NCBI GenBank assembly: GCA_023374045.1
Contig: CM041776.1
Span: 475,777,375 to 475,841,374, forward strand
From: Limonium bicolor
Lineage: Eukaryota > Streptophyta > Magnoliopsida > Caryophyllales > Plumbaginaceae
Reading direction: 5' to 3'
DNA: 64,000 bases
Part shown: positions 57,569-64,000 of the stretch, piece by piece
How the letters are laid out: the number at the start of each line of letters is the position of its first letter
Position numbering within the stretch: position 1 is the first letter of the stretch
Program-made: the position numbers and the translations under genes
Notes under the pieces: generated by a model
Told to the model about the DNA's origin: nothing
Databases searched by the model: none
Seen by the model: only the letters and a program-made list of their open reading frames with translations

Positions 57569-58650
57569 TAAAGAACATACGTCTAGCTAGAGACGTTAAA
57601 CCCGGGCAGCTTGGTGGGAGGCAACCCACTATCTATCTTTTGTCTTTCCTTTAACTTAATATTGTTTTCTTTTTTGTACTATATTTCACTTTAATATGTT
57701 ATAATAAAATGCAGGTTTCACTTGAGTTCTTCTGGCTGTGTAGAATATTCTTTACAGGGTCATTTCATGACATTCCACAGCTGCACTCAAGTGTGGGGGA
57801 GCTCTACACACTCTACGGAATTTGGGGAGTACACTCTCCTTTTATTAATTGCATGCCCTATTAATTTAATTCCATCTACGCAATGAGGGCATTGCTTGAG
57901 CTTAAGTGTGGGGAAGAGCCTTTTCAGGGCATTTTGTGCTTAAAATGTTTAAATCTCTCTGCTTATCTTGCATTTGTTCAAAAATTAAAATTATGTACCC
58001 TGCTAATGTAGGTTGTTCTCTTTAAAAACAAATACTATTATGAATTGTGGGATAAATGGTACAAATTTAAAAATTCATTTGATTACTTTTGAGGAGCATT
58101 TTTTTTATGCGGTGTGACCAAATAATCTGCAAATGGTTGGATTTTATTGCTCAGGGTTTTCTTTCTGTCTTCTCTCTTAGGGATTGCTAAGGGATACTTC
58201 TCTGTTTAAAAAAAAAGAAGGAAAAAAATAATAAGGGACTTGCAAGACACCATTGGTAACCACCAAAAGAGAGTTGAGTGTTCTTAAATACAAAGGCGTG
58301 ATGCCTACATTTTATCTTCTCTTCCTTTATGCAAAAGTGAAACAAATGCATAAATCTATTTTTCCTTTTGTTTTCTCCTCAAATGCCCGTTCTTGAGAGA
58401 AGTTGGCCATGGTAAAAGTTCTCAGAGTCACCTAAACAAAAGAAAACATTGAAGTACCTTGGATCATACCCCGAAACTCTATATTTTATTTTTACCCTGA
58501 GCACACCTATGCCACCAGCAGTTGATGGATCACACTCCTCGAAAAGTTTAAAGATCATGTTCATCCTACCCTTCATAATAATATTTGTTAGTATTGAGCA
58601 TTCCCTACTTACTTGGGTACATGGTTTTGCTTGAGGACAAGCAAAAAGAT
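57569..58650 (+). other. 3' untranslated region of Athila-type element 1
   Basis: Holds the Athila gggaggcaaccca motif (57,615-57,630), polypurine-like copies caagtgtgggggagc (~57,789) and ttaagtgtggggaag (~57,901), and the lineage motif gcttgaggacaagcaaaaag (58,628-58,648) before the true tract. Short open frames are not conserved. Confidence 0.75.
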
Positions 58651-58663
58651 AAGTGTGGGGGTG
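58651..58663 (+). other. Polypurine tract of Athila-type element 1
   Basis: aagtgtgggggtg directly before the TGATAAG start of the 3' LTR. Confidence 0.9.
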
Positions 58664-60124
58664 TGATAAGTGTCCAAATGAGCATGTTTTATAGGTGTAT
58701 TTCATATATAATATTAGCACTTTTCTTGCTCATTTCTCCACTTTGGTTAGTTTTTCCTCTAGTTATGTTTTATTGATTATCTCACAAATTTATTGGTTAA
58801 ACATGAGGAAAACCACGCTAGGATCAAAGTACACGAAGAGACGAACGCGTAGGTGAAAACGGGGATCAAATCGGAGCTAAAACGAACATTTTAGAGGCAA
58901 AAGACCCTTGGTCCGGACCAGTGTCCGAACCACCTGGTCCGGACCAACACATGCCAGCGCGCCAATTTGGAAATCGACATGGTCCGGACCACACTGGTCC
59001 GGACAGTGGTCCGGACATGTCGATCTGGACAGCTTTCAGAGCATGTCGATGGGTGTGAATTGGTATATTAATATATATATCAATTCACACCGACACCCCC
59101 TTCAATTCTACCCCATTTTCACTATAAATAAACCTATAACCCCCCATTAAATCATATCTCATTCCACCCCAAACTTATGCCATTTTCCTTCCATAAAAAT
59201 ACCATAAAACTCTCCAAAAATCATACATCTCATCCACATATTATCCACATAAATTCCATACTACATCTCATCCCATAAATCATTCCACTTCATACCGTTA
59301 TCCTGTCCAACCTCTGTCAAAAATATTAGCAGATAAGATAGCGGAGCGGAAATAAACATCTTTTCAGATGTATTCCTCTACTTCTTATTCTGTCTTAAAT
59401 ATGTCGGGCTAAGAGGATATACTCCGGGCGAGGGTTTAAATTATGGTTTGTTTAATTATGTAATCAATATTTCTACCGGTTAAAATAAATACAGTTTGTT
59501 ACGCTTAAAGGTTTTCTCTCACCATTTTAATAAATTACATGAATTTATTAAAATGCTTTCCTAAGTCTATTTTGATCAGACCAGGTGATAAATAGACAGG
59601 TTAATTAAGCCGTAAATCTGGAGAAAACTTATTATGATTTAATAAGTTAGTATTTTCAGATGCAATTATAATTCCTCATATCAAACCGTCCGTTCACACG
59701 TATTGTGCTTGAACCTTGATTAGAACCTTGCATTTTCAGGTAAACGAGTTCTTCTGAGGCTATGACTTAGTCCTTAAGATAATAAGAGGACTTTTGCCAA
59801 ACTAATTTATAAAACCGGTAGAGATAGCATAATTAATCAGATTATATAAACCTGAACCCGGAGTTCCATTTAAATCATCTGCACTCAGTAATTTTATCTG
59901 CTATTTAATTTCTCAAAAACAAGTCAATTAACCTTCCCCCCTCTTGTGACACGCTTAGGTATTAATTAATTCACCTAGTCCCACGGTTCGATATCCGGTC
60001 GCTTACACCTTACTATACTACCACGACCGGGATTTGTTTGCAGCCCGACTATTATTTTGGGTTTTATTTTCTCTTCTTTTATTTTAATCTCACCAGTTTA
60101 ACCACTCACGATAATTAGTCTGCA
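58664..60124 (+). repeat. 3' LTR of Athila-type element 1 (1,461 bp)
   Basis: Near-identical to 53,135-54,586, with a few substitutions and short indels such as a longer AT tract at 59,064. Ends TCTGCA, followed by CTAGT. Confidence 0.95.
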
Positions 60125-61622
60125 CTAGTTCAGTTGTTCTTTTCCATTTGGTTGGTACTCAATGTCATTGTTACTTCTTTAGGTTATCAATAAAATTCCT
60201 TCTTCGTTCATGTTTTAATGTTTATACATTCGTTCATGTGCTAAAAAAAGAGAAAGAAAGGAAAAAGGAAAAAACTCCCGCTCATAAAGCATGTGCGCAA
60301 ACATATAAATGGAAAAACCTTTGTTTTTCACGAAACCCCCTGTGCAAAACCACCTTCTCATCCATACATTCACCACCTCCATTACAGCCACCACACATGT
60401 CACAGCATTCCATCATTTCTACCGTTTCACTAGACATATAAAAACAAAATTGCTACCACCAAAAGAACAAAAAGATAAAGCATTCAGCAATCACCTCATC
60501 ACCACTCACCACCATTATTTACCATCACACACACAACCACCCTCCATAAATAACTTGGGCATTCTAAGGTTTGTTAAATAAACCCCACAGCAATACAGGG
60601 GGCAATCTGAGTTAAGAAACAATAATGTTTATCTCTTTTGTTTAAACGTACAAACAAGTCTCTGAGTGTACGTTTCGTGAGAGTGCCTTGAGCGGTAAAA
60701 CCAAGAGCGAAAGAGCGTGTCATTTTTATACGACTCCAGAGAGGTCACATTCAAAGGTGAGGTAAACGGCATGACTCCGACCGAAGGAGATAATTTGTAA
60801 ATTTACGCTTAAACCTATGAAAAGTAACAAAGAACGGATACACAACTATAAAGGATGACGAAGCACCTAGGTACAGCACCACATAGCCAAAAGCTTGTGC
60901 ACCCAGACATTAAACCCTAGGCACCCCCGCAGAGCTTTTCGTATACATACTCTTTTACAACATTACAAACACCATAAACAAGCCAGCCAATGATGAACAA
61001 CCGACCCGGTGACCAAAAGAAGCAAGGAGCCCGACTTCCGAACAGCAGCTTCACTAGTCCAAGAAGCAAAACTGCTACCAGCATGACGAAACGATCCGTA
61101 AATGGTCCCAAAGTGACACAGGATCCAAATGTGCTAACATCAAAAACAGCTCTCAAAGTTCAAAACCGGGAAACACAAGAACCCTGAGGGAAAAGAGATT
61201 CAAAGAAAGGCAAACCTGAAAAGCCTCGAAGAAATCCAAAATCGGAAAAAGAGAGAAGGTGCAAGGAACAACTCAAAAATCCCAAGTTCCAAGCTCATAA
61301 GCGAAGTCATCACGAAGTAGCCAAATGACTTCAAGACAAAGAAGGCAAGTCCGAGAGGAGGTGCAAGTTGCAGCTTTGGTCACCCTTATAGCTCCTCATA
61401 TCCTAAACATTCTTCCATCGTCCCATTGTCTTTCATCACACCTCATAGCCATGTTATAAGCTTAAAAGACTTCCGACTTAATAGTTGTCTATCCAATCGT
61501 GTGAAAGTAATAGGTTGAACGCGTAAATCTAACAAATGTCAAATTCAATGGTTGAGATGTCTTGACCAAATGGAGGGCACGAGTGCAAACATCAAACACT
61601 TTGAGTGTAGGATAGAAGGGAC
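60125..61622 (+). other. Continuation of Tat unit 2 internal region
   Basis: Resumes the Tat sequence at ctagttcagttg, matching 45,030-46,515. It includes the basic ORF start at 60,990 (two Met codons) that reads further than in unit 1 but stops at about 61,185, and a polypurine-like acagggggcaatc at 60,596-60,608. Confidence 0.85.
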
Positions 61623-63231
61623 TGATAAGTGTCCAAATGAGCATGATTTATAGGTGTATTTCATATATAATATTAACACTTTTCTTGCTCATTTCTCCAC
61701 TTCGGTTAGTTTTCCTCTAGTTTATGTTTTATTATATCTCACTAATTTATTGGTTTAACATGAGGAAAACCAAGCTGGGACTAAAGTAGATAAAGAGACG
61801 AACACATAGACGCAAACGGCTCGAAAAACGGAGCCCAAACGAACAATCTAGAGCCGGTCGAAGTTAGAAGAAATAAGTCACGACAACCTCTGCGACGTCG
61901 AGATAACTGGCGGACTAGAGAGGCGCAACCGCCTCGCGACATAACAAGAGGACCGCCTCATATCTGGCGGTTAAGGTGGCGGACAAGGCTAGGGAGACCG
62001 CCTCATATCTGGCGGTTAAGGAGGCGGACTCGAGTGTGGGCACCGCCCACTAGCTGGCGGTCAAGGAGGCGGTTGTGCCTCGCGACCAGTTTCTCTTCTT
62101 CGCCTTCGCCCGTTGTCGTCTGCAACTTACCTTCACCGACTGTCTGCAACTCGCCCACTCGTCCACTGTCTGCGCCTACCTTAATTCACGCCTGTGTTCA
62201 ACTCCTGTCCCCTGCAATCAATGCTTCAATCAGTGAGCAATCAATGAGCTCAATCCATTCACGCGTTCCTTATCTGCTGCCTTTGCCTTTTCCTTTCCCT
62301 ATTTAAACCCACGAGCCTCACCCCAATAATCACTGACGAATTCACCAATCCTCCACGACCACTTCACCACACGCCATCTCATTTCTCTTCTCCCGCCTTC
62401 TCCATTTTATTTATTTTACAGTCCACCAAATTCACCTCTAGCCCTACGTACACAAAATAGCAGAGTGAGACGGAGTGATTACGGATGATTTCTATTACTC
62501 TCGTTTCTATCTATCTATTTAATATGTTAGGCTAGTTTACGTTTACTCTGGGAATAGTTATTATGTATCTGTATTAATTATGCAATATTTCTACTGGTTT
62601 ATTTATATACAGTTTGTTACGTTTTAAAAGTCATCTCGCCTTTCTAATAAATCTCGCGAATTTATTAAATTGCTCTTCTAAGTCTATTTTGATCAGACCA
62701 GGTGATAAATAGACAGGTTAATTAAGGCGTAAAACTGGAGGAAACTTGTTATGATTTAATAAGTTAGTATTCAGTTGCAAATGTAATTCCTCAATACTCC
62801 TCTGCCGTTCGCAGGCTTTTGCTTGAACCTTGATTAGAACCTTGCATTACAGGTGAACGAGTTCTTATGAGGCTATGACTTAGTCCTTAAGATAATTACA
62901 GGAACCTTGCCAAATTATTAAACTAGTAGAGATAGCTTAATTATGCAGATTATATTAACCTGACCCAGAGTTCCATTTTATTTATCTGTCAACTTAGTTT
63001 ATTTTATCTTTTCTTTTTATTTATTTTACAAGTCAATTAATCCACCCCCCTCTTGTGACACGCTTAGGTACTATTATATGTACATTAGTCCCACGGTTCG
63101 ACATCCGGTTGCTTACATTTTCACTATACTACTGCGACCGGGATTTGTTTGCAGCCCGACGTTTAATTTGAGTTTTAATTTCTTTTCTTTTAATTTTACA
63201 CCAGTTTAACCACTCATTTATAACGTCTGCA
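61623..63231 (+). repeat. 5' LTR of Athila-type element 2 (1,609 bp)
   Basis: Starts TGATAAGTGTCC and ends ACGTCTGCA before the primer site. At the place where element 1 has a ggtccggacc cluster, this LTR has a ggcggt/accgcc array. Confidence 0.9.
61895..62075. repeat. ggcggt/accgcc tandem dyad array
   Basis: Three to four copies of a ~50-bp unit with gaccgcctcatatctggcgg followed by ttaaggaggcgga. Each unit can form a GGCGG/CCGCC hairpin. Confidence 0.85.
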
Positions 63232-63234
63232 AAA

Positions 63235-63252
63235 TGGCGCCGTTGCCGGGGA
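63235..63252 (+). other. Primer-binding site, tRNA-Asp type
   Basis: TGGCGCCGTTGCCGGGGA, identical to that of element 1. Confidence 0.95.
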
Positions 63253-63463
63253 CTAGTTTATTCTAGTCCCTAAGCCCCGGATTATTCACTTGTATTATTA
63301 GAATATTTTGTTTATATTATTTTTGTTTGTTGTTTATATTTATTATCTTTTATATTTTGTTTATATTATTATTATGTTTGTTTCTAATAATTTTATTTTC
63401 TAATCTTTTTCAGTAGTTTTGTTTTATTTACAAAAACACAAAAAAAAAATCTGTACACGGCAA

Positions 63464-64000
63464 ATGGAAGAAGTGTTTGAATTTTGGCAGGATTTATACT
63501 GCTCCGTATGTGGAGGAGCTCATGATTATGAGGATTGTCTCATATTTCAAGAGCAGCTCTGGTTAGAAGATCAACCAGACTACCTGGAGAGAATCGCTCA
63601 ACTACTAGAGCAATCAATGAGCGAAACAGTTCAAGAGGTAGAACACCCCACTACAGACGAGCCATTCACAGAGACCCCTCCCTGTCAAATCAATTACCGC
63701 TATTTTCCATCCTTCTCTATAATATACCCAGACAATGAGGATATTCACATCCTCGAAAATAAAGAGAAGGAATTGCCATCACCTCCCACCAAAATATCCA
63801 AACAAAACGCCATTATCACCTTCGAAGAATTAATTTTCTCTGAAGATGATATCAAACAGCGTTCTTTCTATGAGCCTCACCTACAAGAGGAGGATATTTA
63901 CATCCTCCAATTTGAGGACGAAAAATCACCACCACCGGGTCTTCTGTTAGAATTACGTTCCCAGCAGTACCTCCTCAAACACCTGATTTTGTGGAGTATT
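63464..64000 (+). CDS. Zinc knuckle-YIL-repeat protein (partial, runs off the window)
   Basis: ATG at 63,464 opens a frame with no stop through 64,000 (179 codons seen). Residues 17-29 form a CCHC knuckle CSVCGGAHDYEDC, close to the CTQCGGPHDYEQC of the Gag in element 1. The rest of Gag is missing. Then come PPCQINYRYFPSFSIIYP, EDIHILENKEKE and EDIYILQFEDE, matching the acidic YIL ORF of element 1 block by block, and LILWSI near the window end, which corresponds to the start of its hydrophobic tail. The frame is clean, suggesting a recent or maintained gene. Function unknown. Confidence 0.8.
   Translation, partial: MEEVFEFWQDLYCSVCGGAHDYEDCLIFQEQLWLEDQPDYLERIAQLLEQSMSETVQEVEHPTTDEPFTETPPCQINYRYFPSFSIIYPDNEDIHILENKEKELPSPPTKISKQNAIITFEELIFSEDDIKQRSFYEPHLQEEDIYILQFEDEKSPPPGLLLELRSQQYLLKHLILWSI

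Larger units (their letters stand above)
53130..60129 (+). mobile_element. Athila-type non-autonomous element 1 with YIL-repeat ORF
   Basis: 5' LTR 53,135-54,586, primer site 54,590-54,607, gag, a novel acidic ORF, polypurine tract 58,651-58,663, and 3' LTR 58,664-60,124. Target duplication CTAGT at 53,130-53,134 and 60,125-60,129 is perfect. The LTRs differ by only a handful of bases, so insertion was recent. It lacks protease, RT and integrase entirely and must have moved with proteins supplied in trans. Confidence 0.95.
50009..61622 (+). mobile_element. Tat-type unit 2 internal region, split by an Athila-type insertion
   Basis: 50,009-53,134 plus 60,125-61,622 match 42,403-46,515 of unit 1 closely. 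It has its own primer site at 50,012-50,030. Interrupted by a foldback element (50,559-51,053), by the Athila-type element at 53,135-60,124, and finally at 61,622 by a second Athila-type LTR. Confidence 0.9.
61618..64000 (+). mobile_element. Athila-type non-autonomous element 2 (partial; leaves the window)
   Basis: LTR 61,623-63,231, primer site 63,235-63,252, short leader, then an ORF open to the window end. Left flank gggac (61,618-61,622) is the expected target duplication; its partner is outside. LTR ends are like those of element 1, but the middle differs. Confidence 0.88.

Noticed and set aside
58379..58720. Minus-strand 113-codon open frame
   Set aside because: It overlaps the conserved Athila 3' region, polypurine tract and LTR start, and has no family motif.
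63535..63738. Arg/Ser-rich open frame at the right edge
   Set aside because: It is a shadow of the real frame starting at 63,464, which carries a zinc knuckle and the YIL motifs.

Overview
This window is plant nuclear DNA, almost certainly from a flowering plant, made of nested LTR retrotransposons. The evidence is the primer-binding sites (initiator tRNA-Met, tRNA-Asp and tRNA-Arg types), chromodomain integrases, Athila- and Tat-type Gag/Pol remnants, CACTA and hAT DNA-transposon ends, and a Rho-of-plants (ROP) GTPase exon fragment. I see no intact ordinary host gene. Most coding regions carry stops and frameshifts, many explicable as C-to-T/G-to-A changes.

Layout. 1-3,560: repeats, two tRNA-like sequences, and a possible plant promoter plus first exon. 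3,780-7,284: tandem arrays and a decayed Tat-type terminal region. 7,285-14,555: a minus-strand Tekay chromovirus. 14,556-15,850: CACTA-type sequence carrying one captured ROP exon. About 16,000-17,125 plus 33,309-40,582: a decayed minus-strand Athila. It is split by a 16.2-kb plus-strand Tekay element (17,131-33,303, target duplication GGAAC), by an 881-bp hAT-type element (34,419-35,299, target duplication TTAATAAC), and at 40,582 by a Tat-type element. 40,583-61,622: two Tat-type units sharing a middle LTR (LTR-internal-LTR-internal); they have gag but no pol. The second unit is split by an Athila-type element (53,135-60,124, target duplication CTAGT) and by a second one starting at 61,623 that leaves the window.

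The most striking system is in the 16.2-kb Tekay element. Between the Gag zinc knuckles and the protease it carries an almost complete AlkB-family 2-oxoglutarate/Fe(II) dioxygenase of the plant ABH1-like type, with the HxD...H...RxxxxxR catalytic set present. Its gag is also cut by two short GT-AG introns that restore frame exactly. A third donor has two phase-compatible acceptors. One would fuse Gag to AlkB, which ends at its own stop. The other would remove AlkB and join Gag to protease-Pol. The neighbouring minus-strand Tekay lacks the insert. I infer a captured RNA/DNA demethylase accessory gene under alternative splicing.

A second unusual system is a pair of Athila-type elements without pol that encode an acidic protein with repeated E/D-x-Y-I-L motifs and a hydrophobic C-terminus. 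In the second element the gag capsid is gone and a lone zinc knuckle leads directly into the same protein.
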